7,097 bases of DNA from JBQTHP01 sp052389755 (GCA_052389755.1 JBQTHP010000036.1:1-7097), one strand, 5' to 3'. Numbered from the stretch's first letter, positions 1-6,782 are shown. A program made the numbers and translations. Notes: generated by a model not told the origin, from the letters alone.

Positions 1-1
1 G

Positions 2-79
2 CTGTGGGGCGTACGTCTGCGCGACAGCGCCAGAATCTGGGTGCCGGAGTTTTTCCGCCGCATCCTGTCTAACCTCTAG
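2..79 (+). CDS. C-terminal tail of an unidentified protein (partial)
   Basis: The reading frame is open from the window edge to a TAG at 77-79 and encodes 25 residues ending in RIWVPEFFRRILSNL. This is an amphipathic, arginine- and aromatic-rich helix of the kind often seen at protein C-termini. Third codon positions are mostly G or C, as in the real genes of this window. The family is not recognised. A competing reading is a minus-strand ORF starting at the ATG complementary to 61-63 and leaving the window, so the call is tentative. Confidence 0.3.
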   Translation: MWGVRLRDSARIWVPEFFRRILSNL

Positions 80-165
80 CGGGGGGACGGCAGCTGCGCA
101 TGTAGGCCGCCCGCACGGGCGCCGCCCGCCGCTTGGCCGGCGCTGTAGCGGCTCGCGGAATTGGC

Positions 166-528
166 ATGCAGATCGACCTCGTCAGCGCCCTTGTTCGTGA
201 TTGGGATGTTGCATCAAGGATTCGATGCGTACTCCGAGTCATTGGATCCGCTCGCTCAGAGGTGTGGGAAAAGGTTGCGGGTCGATTTGAGGAACTCATC
301 TTCAGTCAGCCGCTGTTGGAGGTGTCAGAACTGATCGCGGCCGCACTGCGCGTCCGAACGGCAAGTCTTCCCCCCTTTGCAAGACAGGAAGCCCGCAGCG
401 GGTGGGACGCGGCCTTCCAGCTGGGCTGGATGGGTGCGGAACACCGCAAGCCCGCGGACCTCTCGCTGGCGGCGCGCCGGTACCTTTCCCTCGTGCGATC
501 AGGATGTCCTGGGTGCCGCAGCTCTTGA
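166..528 (+). CDS. Hypothetical protein, about 120 aa, unrecognised
   Basis: The ORF starts at ATG 166 with a weak purine-rich GCGGAA five bases upstream. A TTG at 133 would add 11 residues. The protein begins MQIDLVSALVRDWDV, is largely helical in composition (for example EKVAGRFEELIFSQPLLEVSELIAAAL), and shows no signal peptide, membrane segment or motif I recognise. Its codons are less GC-biased at third positions than those of the core genes (several GTT, GAT, TCA, CTT and AGA/AGG codons). The last residues, SGCPGCRSS, run right up to transposase debris at 535, so the natural C-terminus may be lost and the ORF may be a truncated gene. It could also be a chance ORF. No function is proposed. 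Confidence 0.4.
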   Translation: MQIDLVSALVRDWDVASRIRCVLRVIGSARSEVWEKVAGRFEELIFSQPLLEVSELIAAALRVRTASLPPFARQEARSGWDAAFQLGWMGAEHRKPADLSLAARRYLSLVRSGCPGCRSS

Positions 529-534
529 TCGTTC

Positions 535-737
535 ATGACGCGCCGCGTGCTCTCCGACAATGGCGCCGAGTTCGCCCGCCACTTCCACCGCGCTTCAATC
601 AGCGGCTGCTCGAGTGGCTGTACTGGTTCAACGCCGAGCGCCCACACCACGCCCTCGGTCTCAAAACCCCGCTTGATGTCCTTGCTAACCAAATCGGCCC
701 CGAGTGCAGAAAGTACTGGCCCAATACAATCACTTGA
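535..737 (+). pseudogene. Collapsed DDE-integrase transposase remnant (IS3/IS481-like)
   Basis: Two pieces of an integrase-core transposase lie next to each other in different frames. The first (about 544-588) reads RVLSDNGAEFARHF and carries the DNG motif that holds the second catalytic aspartate. The second (591-737, shifted frame) reads RFNQRLLEWLYWFNAERP, then HHALGLKTPLDVL, and ends in CRKYWPNTIT before TGA; this is the typical C-terminal rve_3-type tail. In intact members several tens of residues, including the catalytic glutamate, lie between these motifs. Here they are joined directly with a frame change near 586-592, so an internal deletion has occurred. The N-terminal part, with the first catalytic Asp and any DNA-binding domain, is also absent. 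The product cannot be active. Assignment to IS3 versus IS481 is uncertain. Confidence 0.75.
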
Positions 738-761
738 CTACGCGAATCCGATCGGTGTACT
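734..761 (+). promoter_or_regulatory. Possible sigma70-type promoter for the AraC-family gene
   Basis: TTGACT at 734-739 (five of six matches to TTGACA) is followed after 16 bases by TGTACT at 756-761 (four of six matches to TATAAT). Transcription would start near 768, giving a leader of about 24 bases before ATG 792. The -35 element overlaps the TGA stop of the transposase remnant (735-737). The match is imperfect and rests on sequence inspection only. Confidence 0.25.
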
Positions 762-791
762 GGTCCTCCCGGACAGCGAAAGCGCCACCTG

Positions 792-1811
792 ATGCGGCAA
801 GTCCGTTCCGTGTTCGATGAAGCCGCCCGGTTGCAATCGACCTACCGACCGGACCTGTATCTCGCCGATTCCACTCTCTTCTATGTCCTCCTTTGCGAGT
901 TCCTGCACTCGGACGGTGCCCGCGGTCGCCTGGGTTCGATCGAGCGCTACCTCGCCTTTGCCGACCCGACCCAGCGCATAGCGGTACCTGGGGAGCTGTT
1001 CGTCGAAATGTGTATGCGGCTGTACGACGCGTGGGGTCCAGAGAATGTGTTCAGAGCACTCTCGAACGCCTTCGTGGAGCAGTGGACGCCCGTGAGCACG
1101 GTCTTTGCGACCGCCCAGGATCCGGCGCGGATCGCCGAGCGTCTCCAGGCGTTCGAGAGGCTCGCGGGACGATCCTGTCTCTCGGAGATCGCCGTGGCGA
1201 GTGACAATGCGGTTGCCATTCGCCGGCTGCTGATTCGCCGCGATCTGGCCTGCACGGACTTTATGTCCCTCGCGTACTGGGCCTATGTGGTCTCGGCATT
1301 CAGAGCTGCTGGATGTCGGGGCATACGCGTCGAAACCCGAAGCTGTCTCCTGCTGACGGATCGGCACGTCAACGTGGCAGATCTGACGAGTGTCCCTGAC
1401 TCGCAATCCGCCCGGCTGTCCTGGGAAGAGAGGAACACGAACACACAGCCTTCGCATCAGGGGCCGCGGTTCCGGGTTGCCAGGCATGACAGGCTGGTAT
1501 CAGATCTCGTCGGCCTCCTGCAGCGATCAATCGCCGCCGGCCGCCAGACGAGCCTGTCGGAGGCGGCCGTCGCCGTCCACCGCAGCAGGCGGTCGCTCCA
1601 GCGCCGCCTTAGGGAAGCGAACGTCTCATTCTTGGGCCTGCGCCTAGCCTTGCAGCTCCTCATTGCAAGCCGTGCGCTTGCGGATGTGGAGCGGGACCTG
1701 GACGATATCGCGATCAGCGCCGACTTTACCGACGCGCCCCACATGATTCGGCGTTTTCTGCAAGCCACCGGAATGACGCCGCGCGAGTTCAATCGGCGTC
1801 TGATGTTCTAA
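792..1811 (+). CDS. AraC-family transcriptional regulator
   Basis: The 339-residue protein has an AraC-type C-terminal DNA-binding domain with two helix-turn-helix units. The first is at about residues 254-276 (SLSEAAVAVHRSRRSLQRRL) and the second at about 303-334 (LDDIAISADFTD, then HMIRRFLQATGMTPREF). GMTPREF is the usual closing signature. Residues 1-190 form an N-terminal effector-binding or dimerisation region. Overall length fits the 320-350-residue group of AraC proteins with a PF12625-like sensor, but the N-terminal sequence is too divergent to name a ligand. A polar linker lies at about 195-235. ATG 792 is the only ATG start after the upstream in-frame stop at 735-737; its ribosome site is weak (GAAAG at 778-782). 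The gene lies 55 bp after a dead transposase and 169 bp before the receptor gene on the same strand. No terminator follows, so it could read through, and it probably regulates the receptor operon (inference). Confidence 0.9.
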   Translation: MRQVRSVFDEAARLQSTYRPDLYLADSTLFYVLLCEFLHSDGARGRLGSIERYLAFADPTQRIAVPGELFVEMCMRLYDAWGPENVFRALSNAFVEQWTPVSTVFATAQDPARIAERLQAFERLAGRSCLSEIAVASDNAVAIRRLLIRRDLACTDFMSLAYWAYVVSAFRAAGCRGIRVETRSCLLLTDRHVNVADLTSVPDSQSARLSWEERNTNTQPSHQGPRFRVARHDRLVSDLVGLLQRSIAAGRQTSLSEAAVAVHRSRRSLQRRLREANVSFLGLRLALQLLIASRALADVERDLDDIAISADFTDAPHMIRRFLQATGMTPREFNRRLMF

Positions 1812-1896
1812 AACCCCTCTCCAAGATTCCGCTCCAAACGCACAGGGCATCGACCTGTCGGCGCCCGCGCGTGTGCCAAGCAGAGCGCCGCTGGGC

Positions 1897-1921
1897 CGCG
1901 AAATTGGCGCGAACCTACAAT
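1897..1921 (+). promoter_or_regulatory. Candidate promoter/operator region of the receptor operon
   Basis: The spacer between the regulator and receptor genes contains two CGCGAA half-sites, at 1897-1902 and 1908-1913, exactly 11 bases apart (one helical turn, same face of the DNA). They are followed at once by TACAAT at 1916-1921, a five-of-six match to a -10 element. No convincing -35 element sits 16-18 bases upstream. That would fit an activator-dependent promoter, with the repeats as a possible binding site for the neighbouring AraC-type protein. Transcription would begin near 1928. This is a sequence-pattern inference only. Confidence 0.22.
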
Positions 1922-1980
1922 CGGGCTCAACCGCTTGCCCGCTAGTATGCACAGCATCGCGACGGCAGAAGGCAAGAGTC

Positions 1981-4191
1981 GTGTACACGCCTAATAGTAA
2001 GTGGACGAAGGTGTCGTCGGCGATGGCTCGACCCCCGGCACTGTGCCTAGGCGGCCTCCTGGTGTTGTCTTCGCCATTCGCCGTAGCACAGGGCGAGGGT
2101 GCCCAGGCGGGCGGTGCCAGAGCACTCGAGGAAGTGATCGTCACGGCCCGCAAGCGCGAGGAGCGGTCCCAAGATGTCCCGCTGTCCCTGCAGAGCTTTT
2201 CGGGCGACTCTCTGTCGGAGAACCGAACGGACAATGTCGAAGAGCTGATCGGCACCGTTCCGAACCTGTACGCGAGCTCGAATCTTCTGTCTCCCGGAAA
2301 GGATTTCGTGAACCTCGTCATACGGGGCATCGGGGCTCAGAGCGCTGGGGCACCTGCAGTCGGCACGTTCGTGGACGGCGTCTATCTTCCCGCGCTGTCG
2401 TTCGACATCGGGTTTCTTGACGTGGAGCGCGCCGAGATTCTGCGCGGCCCGCAGGGCACGCTCTTTGGACGGAATACGGAAGGCGGTGCGCTCAACATCA
2501 TCCTGCGGAGGCCGGACGAGCGCACCCAGGCCAGCGCCGCCTTAACCTACGACACTTTCCAGACAGTTCGGGGCCAAGGCTCCGCGTCAGGGTCGCTGGG
2601 GAAAGGGCTCTTTGCCACCGGTGCGGTCGACATCGAAAGCTCCGAGGGCTTTCTGCGCAACCGAGCGGTCGTCGAGAGTGCGGGCGGTGGTGCCGGTGCC
2701 TCCGCGACCTCCGCCGATGACTATGATCGCTACGCGGCAAGGTTAGCGCTGCGCAAGGTCCTCGAGTCAGGTACCGAGTTCTACTTGTCCGCGGATGGTT
2801 CGAGGAGGACCGGCCTCGACGGTCTCCCCGGCATCCCGCGCGGAAGGGAGGACTATGTCGTCGAGAGCGATTTCCAGATCGATGCGCTGTACGAGAATTA
2901 TGGAGCCAGTTTCATCGTCGACTACCCACTGGGCATCGGCGCCCTGACGGCGATCACAGGTTATCGCGAGACCTCCACGCGGCTGCCGTTCGACTTCGAT
3001 GGCTCGGCCGAATTCACGGGCAATTTTCATGACCTGCGCAGTCGGCAGGAGATCCTGTCCGAGGAAGTACGACTCCGCGGCGGCGATGGGGGCAGCTTCG
3101 ATTGGCTCCTCGGGCTCTACGGGTTCTCGGAGAAGCACCTCCAAGAACGCATGTTCCGGCTACCGGCGATCGAAGTGTTTCCGATGGGGCTGTTCGTCGA
3201 TGCGCAGACGCAGTCGCTGCGGCGGCGCGGCGTCGCATTGTACGGGGACGTCACGTACGAGCCGTGGCCACGGCTCGAGTTGAATGCAGGGCTGCGCTAT
3301 TCGTACGAGGACATACGCTCTTCGGTCGACCTGGATTTCCAGCTTCCCGGACTCCTCGTCGTCGACGAAAGCGGCCGGGACCGGATTCACGACGATGAGA
3401 TATCGCCCACGGCGTCGATCCGCTACAAGTGGCTCCCCGATCTCATGTCCTACGTGCGCTACGCCCGCGGCTATCGAGCCGGGGGGTTCCCTCTGGCGCC
3501 GGCGAGCGCCACGACGAACATTTCCTTCTTGCCGGAACTCTCCGACAACTATGAGATCGGCCTGAAAGGTCGTCTGGGGAGCGGCGCATTCGAGTTTGAC
3601 CTGGCGGCCTTTCGTATTGACATCAGTGATCAGCAGCTCTCGACCATCGTGTTCCTCAATGGAGATCCGAACCTTCCGGTCGCTTCGGTGGGGAATGCCG
3701 GCAAGAGCCGCTCGGAGGGATTCGAGGTGCAGCTCACGGCTCGACCGTTCACCGGGCTGGAACTGCGCGCGAATGTCGGCAGGACCGAAGCAAAGTACGA
3801 GCGCTATATCGATACCGTCGGCGCGAACCGATCGGGAGAACGCTTTCCGTTCGTGCCTGAATGGACGGCTCAGTTCTCGGCCGCCTACCGATTCGCAGTG
3901 AACTCGGACATGGATCTCGAGCTGTATGGTGCCTATCGCTACGTCGATGACATCCTGTCCGGAAGCGGGGTAGACATCGACCTGCAGTTTGCCGTCCCAT
4001 CCTATGACATCGTCGATCTGCGAGCGTCGCTTATCACGCCGTCCTGGCGAGTGGATCTGTTCGCCGACAACGCCACCGATGAGTTTGCGGAGACGCGCGT
4101 CTTCAACACCTTCTTCTTCTTGGAACCGCGCCCGTTCTCGATCGTGTTGCCGAAGCGTCGCTTGGGTGTGAGACTGTCGTATCAGTTCTGA
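1981..4191 (+). CDS. TonB-dependent outer-membrane receptor
   Basis: The product is a 736-residue TonB-dependent receptor that would import a scarce or large ligand across the outer membrane using energy from TonB-ExbB-ExbD. With the GTG start at 1981, residues 1-36 form a signal peptide: a basic N-region with KWTK and R, a hydrophobic CLGGLLVLSS core, and an AVA cleavage site before QGEG. A TonB-box-like EEVIVTARK follows at 50-58. The plug domain (about 62-175) includes FVNLVIRGIG, FVDGVYLP and the family signature VERAEILRGPQGTLFGRN. The rest is a 22-strand-type barrel ending in RLSYQF, with the terminal phenylalanine used in outer-membrane assembly. There is no N-terminal signalling (STN) domain. 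GTG 1981 is chosen because AGAAGG lies 8 bases upstream (1967-1972); ATG 2023 also leaves a usable signal peptide, while the GTG at 1873 would bury it. The ligand is not readable; genes of this type serve siderophores, glycans, aromatics or peptides. Confidence 0.95.
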   Translation: MYTPNSKWTKVSSAMARPPALCLGGLLVLSSPFAVAQGEGAQAGGARALEEVIVTARKREERSQDVPLSLQSFSGDSLSENRTDNVEELIGTVPNLYASSNLLSPGKDFVNLVIRGIGAQSAGAPAVGTFVDGVYLPALSFDIGFLDVERAEILRGPQGTLFGRNTEGGALNIILRRPDERTQASAALTYDTFQTVRGQGSASGSLGKGLFATGAVDIESSEGFLRNRAVVESAGGGAGASATSADDYDRYAARLALRKVLESGTEFYLSADGSRRTGLDGLPGIPRGREDYVVESDFQIDALYENYGASFIVDYPLGIGALTAITGYRETSTRLPFDFDGSAEFTGNFHDLRSRQEILSEEVRLRGGDGGSFDWLLGLYGFSEKHLQERMFRLPAIEVFPMGLFVDAQTQSLRRRGVALYGDVTYEPWPRLELNAGLRYSYEDIRSSVDLDFQLPGLLVVDESGRDRIHDDEISPTASIRYKWLPDLMSYVRYARGYRAGGFPLAPASATTNISFLPELSDNYEIGLKGRLGSGAFEFDLAAFRIDISDQQLSTIVFLNGDPNLPVASVGNAGKSRSEGFEVQLTARPFTGLELRANVGRTEAKYERYIDTVGANRSGERFPFVPEWTAQFSAAYRFAVNSDMDLELYGAYRYVDDILSGSGVDIDLQFAVPSYDIVDLRASLITPSWRVDLFADNATDEFAETRVFNTFFFLEPRPFSIVLPKRRLGVRLSYQF

Positions 4192-4223
4192 CTAGCCGAG
4201 CATAGGACCTCTTCGACTCCGAC

Positions 4224-4228
4224 AGAGG
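4224..4228 (+). promoter_or_regulatory. Ribosome binding site of the alpha/beta hydrolase
   Basis: AGAGG lies eight bases before ATG 4237 in the 45-bp gap after the receptor stop codon. It fixes the hydrolase start. It also forms the right arm of a small inverted repeat (CCTCT at 4208-4212 with AGAGG, 11-base loop). There is no T-run, so this is not a terminator and transcription from the receptor gene should continue. Confidence 0.6.
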
Positions 4229-4236
4229 CTGTTGCC

Positions 4237-5091
4237 ATGCATGCTCGCGTGAACGGCGTCAGGCTCTTCTTCGACGTCAGCGGCCCGCTGGTCGTGCCTG
4301 ACGGCGATGTGACGAGGGAGAGGCGCAGCATCATTCTGCTGCACGGCGGGCCAGGCATGGACCACACGGTGTTCAAGCCGGCTTTCGACGCCCTCGCGCG
4401 TCATGCCCAAGTCATCTATGTCGACCACCGCGGCTGCGGGCGAAGCGATGTCGGCTCGGCATCGACGTGGCGGATCGAGCAATGGGCCGAGGATGTCGCG
4501 GCGCTCGTCGCTCATCTGGGCATCCACCGGCCGATAGTACTTGGCACGTCGTTTGGCGGCTTCGTGGCTCAGCGGACCGTGGCGAAGCACCCGACCACGT
4601 TTGGCGGCCTGGTGCTCATGAGCACGACGGCGCGCGAGGCTGTCGATTCGTTGTGTGAAGCGATGGGCCATCTCGGGGGATCTGCCGCACGCGATACCGC
4701 CCGGGCCTTCTTCTCGGACGCCGCCGCGCCGGGCGTGATCGAGCGCTATTTCGAAGCGTGCCTGCGCTATTACACCTGCGGGCGGCTCGATACATCTGCG
4801 ATCACTCGCGTGCGCATGAACCGGGATGTGATCATGCACTTCTTCGCCCGCGGCAGTGAATTCTACGGCTTGGACCTGCGCGCCGACCTGGCTGGTATCA
4901 GTGTCCCGACCCTGATAGTCCATGGGAGGAACGATCCCGTGTTTCCACCCGGTTGCGCCGAGGAAATGTTTGCGCAGCTGCGTTGTCGAGAGAAGCGGCT
5001 GGTGTACCTGGAAAACTGCTCTCACCTGTCGGAGCAGGATGCCCCCGATGAGATCTTGGACGCGATCATCGACTTCTTCGACCTGCGATGA
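4237..5091 (+). CDS. Alpha/beta-fold hydrolase, proline iminopeptidase-like (peptidase S33 type)
   Basis: The 284-residue protein has every landmark of a catalytic alpha/beta hydrolase. HGGPG at residues 36-40 is the oxyanion-hole motif characteristic of proline iminopeptidases and close relatives. YVDHRGCGRSD is at 61-71, and the nucleophile elbow GTSFGG is at 103-108 with Ser105. The acid is Asp233 in HGRNDPVFPP and the base is His263 in ENCSHLSEQD. Residues of about 133-210 form the cap that determines substrate. No signal peptide is present, so it should be cytoplasmic. Family members release N-terminal residues, often proline, from peptides, but some hydrolyse esters, amides or C-C bonds, so the reaction is only inferred. 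It follows the receptor gene by 45 bp with a good ribosome site, and its stop codon overlaps the next gene's start, which makes a tight operon. Confidence 0.9.
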   Translation: MHARVNGVRLFFDVSGPLVVPDGDVTRERRSIILLHGGPGMDHTVFKPAFDALARHAQVIYVDHRGCGRSDVGSASTWRIEQWAEDVAALVAHLGIHRPIVLGTSFGGFVAQRTVAKHPTTFGGLVLMSTTAREAVDSLCEAMGHLGGSAARDTARAFFSDAAAPGVIERYFEACLRYYTCGRLDTSAITRVRMNRDVIMHFFARGSEFYGLDLRADLAGISVPTLIVHGRNDPVFPPGCAEEMFAQLRCREKRLVYLENCSHLSEQDAPDEILDAIIDFFDLR

Positions 5092-6164
5092 GAGGCGATT
5101 CCGCACTGCGCCCAAGCTACCGGGAGGCGCGGGAGCTGTTCTGCGGGGTTGCGCAGGCCGAGGGCTTCGCAGTAGCGCGCTACCCGCTGGCCGATCTGGC
5201 AGGCCTCGAGGGCGAGGATTTGTCGATCGACGTCGCGACGCGGGGCACCGGCAACTGCCTCGTGTTGCTTTCGGGCGTGCACGGAGTCGAGGGGTTTGCC
5301 GGCTCGGCATGCCAGATCGAATGCATGAGGCGCGTTGAGTTCAGCGGCCTCAGAATCGTGTTGATCCACGCGCTGAACCCATATGGGTTCTCGTTCTCTT
5401 CCCGGGTCAATGAGAACCGTGTCGATCTGAACAGGAACTTCGAGGGCCGCTATCCAGCGGACTACAACGCGCGCTATTCCGACCTGCATGCGATGCTCAT
5501 GGAGATCATCGATGGAGCGAGGATCGAGCCACCCACTCGATCGGCCATTGCCGCGTGGCTCACGTACTGGGAGCGAAAGCTCGGTCGGGCGGAGTGTCTC
5601 GCCGTGATCACGGGCGGGCAGTTCCGCCACCCGGACGGCCTGTTCTATGGCGGCCGAGAGCTTCAACCGTCAGTCCGATTGCTCGAGCGCATCTTTGCCG
5701 CGCATTGCGGGCTACGGACTGCCCGGGCCCTTACCCTAGACTTCCACACAGGCCTCGGGCCGCCGGGTAATGGAGAGCTGATCTATACCGGCGGCGCGAA
5801 GGACCGCGCATGTGAGCTCGCCCGATCATGGTTGGCGGATCGGGTTACCTGCCCGGAGCGGGGTGACTCCGTCTCCAGGGAAGTGAGAGGAGCAGCCCAG
5901 ACGTTCTTCGTGCGGGAGCACCTTGCGCAGGAAGGCAGCTATGCGGCTCTTGAGTTCGGTACGGTGCCCATCGAGGAAATGATCGCGGCCTTGTGCGAAG
6001 ACATCTGGCTCCGCGCCCGATCCGATGTCGATCCTTGCGTCGCCGAAAAGGTCCGCGCCGACGTGCGCGCGGCCTTTCGCCCGGAACAGTCGGCCTGGGA
6101 AGCAGCTATTCTTCACAGGGCCGTGCAGGTTGTATCCCGGGCAGCGGCTTCGCTTCGATCGTAG
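5088..6164 (+). CDS. DUF2817 / M14-like zinc metallopeptidase
   Basis: The 358-residue protein matches the DUF2817 branch of the M14 carboxypeptidase-like superfamily in length and motif order. SGVHGVEGFAGSA at about 62-74 supplies zinc ligands His65 and Glu68. NPYGFSFSSRVNENRVDLNR at 97-116, leading into NF, is the arginine/asparagine substrate-binding block. LDFHTGLGPPG at 217-227 carries the third zinc ligand His220. ALEFGTVP at 287-294 holds the likely catalytic Glu289. All key residues are intact. There is no signal peptide, so a cytoplasmic location is expected. The superfamily cleaves C-terminal residues or deacylates small amides; DUF2817 proteins themselves have no generally accepted substrate that I can name. 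Translation starts at ATG 5088, within the ATGA shared with the hydrolase stop, and no separate ribosome site is evident. This implies translational coupling and joint function with the hydrolase. Confidence 0.88.
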   Translation: MRGDSALRPSYREARELFCGVAQAEGFAVARYPLADLAGLEGEDLSIDVATRGTGNCLVLLSGVHGVEGFAGSACQIECMRRVEFSGLRIVLIHALNPYGFSFSSRVNENRVDLNRNFEGRYPADYNARYSDLHAMLMEIIDGARIEPPTRSAIAAWLTYWERKLGRAECLAVITGGQFRHPDGLFYGGRELQPSVRLLERIFAAHCGLRTARALTLDFHTGLGPPGNGELIYTGGAKDRACELARSWLADRVTCPERGDSVSREVRGAAQTFFVREHLAQEGSYAALEFGTVPIEEMIAALCEDIWLRARSDVDPCVAEKVRADVRAAFRPEQSAWEAAILHRAVQVVSRAAASLRS

Positions 6165-6271
6165 AGTGCTCTGGTCGTTGGCGCGCCGTGGCAGCCGGGG
6201 CGGCTCATCAGTGCGTCGGAATCGTGCGCTACTTGTGTCGCCACTCGCCCATCCCCCATCGCAACGCAGCT

Positions 6272-6346
6272 GACTGCCCGCATCACGGCGAGCTGCTGTC
6301 GAAGGGGCGCCGCGAGGGCTACAGCGTGCGCTGCATGTATCACGGC
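6272..6346 (+). pseudogene. Remnant of a Rieske [2Fe-2S] oxygenase
   Basis: This 25-codon stretch reads DCPHHGELLSKGRR, then EGYSVRCMYHG. It contains the complete Rieske cluster pattern C-x-H, 16 residues, C-x-x-H, with the usual surrounding residues (CPH.G, GR, RC.YHG). It closely resembles the cluster-binding segment of ring-hydroxylating oxygenase alpha subunits of the phthalate dioxygenase type. The conserved tryptophan expected after YHG is missing, and at that point the sequence becomes the antisense of an IS21-type transposase. The 107 bp upstream, back to the metallopeptidase stop, stay open in this frame (including GRWRAVAAG, faintly like an oxygenase N-terminus) but are too short and poorly matched to be a normal N-terminal region. 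No catalytic iron domain exists, so this is a fragment, not a gene. The motif match is clear; the subfamily is inferred. Confidence 0.6.
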
Positions 6347-6782
6347 GGTGTCAGGGGTCTCGATGAACGCCCGCACCGCGCGATAGCTGAAGCTCTTGAG
6401 GGCGAGTGCTCGCTCGCAGGGGCGCGCTCGAGGGCTGCGGGCTGAAGTCATGGGCGAGGCGCAGGATCCCTTGGGCGGATCTGAGCGTCTCCTCCGGATG
6501 GAGCTTGCGCGCCGCCTGTGTGCGCAGCACCTCGACAGTCGCAGGTCCGATCGTGGCTGCGCGTTCGAGTACGCGCGTGAAGTTCTGCTCGATGACGGCG
6601 ACGTGCCTCTCGGGGCGATGTGCCGCACGCGTCGAGCGCCACCCGCGCTCGCGGGCGCGTGGATGGGTGGCGACGAGGGTGTGCTGGTGGAAGATCTCGA
6701 CCGCGCGTGCGCTCAAGCGCACATCGACTTCGCTACCGATGAGCCGGTAGGGCACCGAGTAGTACGCGCGACCCACCTCGAT
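6347..6782 (-). pseudogene. istA (remnant): IS21-type IstA transposase remnant, C-terminal part, frameshifted
   Basis: On the minus strand, reading down from 6782, the sequence encodes EVGRAYYSVPYRLIGSEVDV and then RLSARAVEIFH, followed by ERAATIGPATVEVLR, HPEETLRSAQGILRLAHDF. This is the conserved C-terminal region of IS21-family IstA. After HDF (about 6444) the match continues in another frame as CERALALKSFSYRAVRAFIE (about 6418-6356), so a frameshift lies near 6420-6444. Homology ends by about 6350, at the Rieske fragment. Upstream, an in-frame stop (complement of 6783-6785) and loss of similarity show that the DNA-binding and DDE catalytic domains are absent. No istB ATPase gene follows. 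The element is dead. Confidence 0.75.

Noticed and set aside
108..121. Inverted repeat CGCCCG-CA-CGGGCG as a terminator after the left partial gene
   Set aside because: The stem is very short with a two-base loop, there is no T-run, and it lies in GC-rich sequence where such repeats are common.
738..1487. Long minus-strand ORF of 249 codons
   Set aside because: It lies opposite the AraC-family gene, lacks recognisable motifs, and is the antisense shadow expected in high-GC coding DNA.
1873..1980. Earlier GTG start at 1873 for the receptor
   Set aside because: It would put about 70 residues, with no targeting function, ahead of the signal-peptide cleavage site; GTG 1981 has a good ribosome site.
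4208..4228. CCTCT/AGAGG inverted repeat as a terminator between receptor and hydrolase
   Set aside because: The five-base stem with an 11-base loop and no T-run is too weak, and the right arm is the ribosome site of the hydrolase.
4192..5310. Long minus-strand ORF of 372 codons opposite the hydrolase
   Set aside because: The plus strand encodes an alpha/beta hydrolase with all catalytic motifs; the antisense frame is arginine/proline-rich with no motif.
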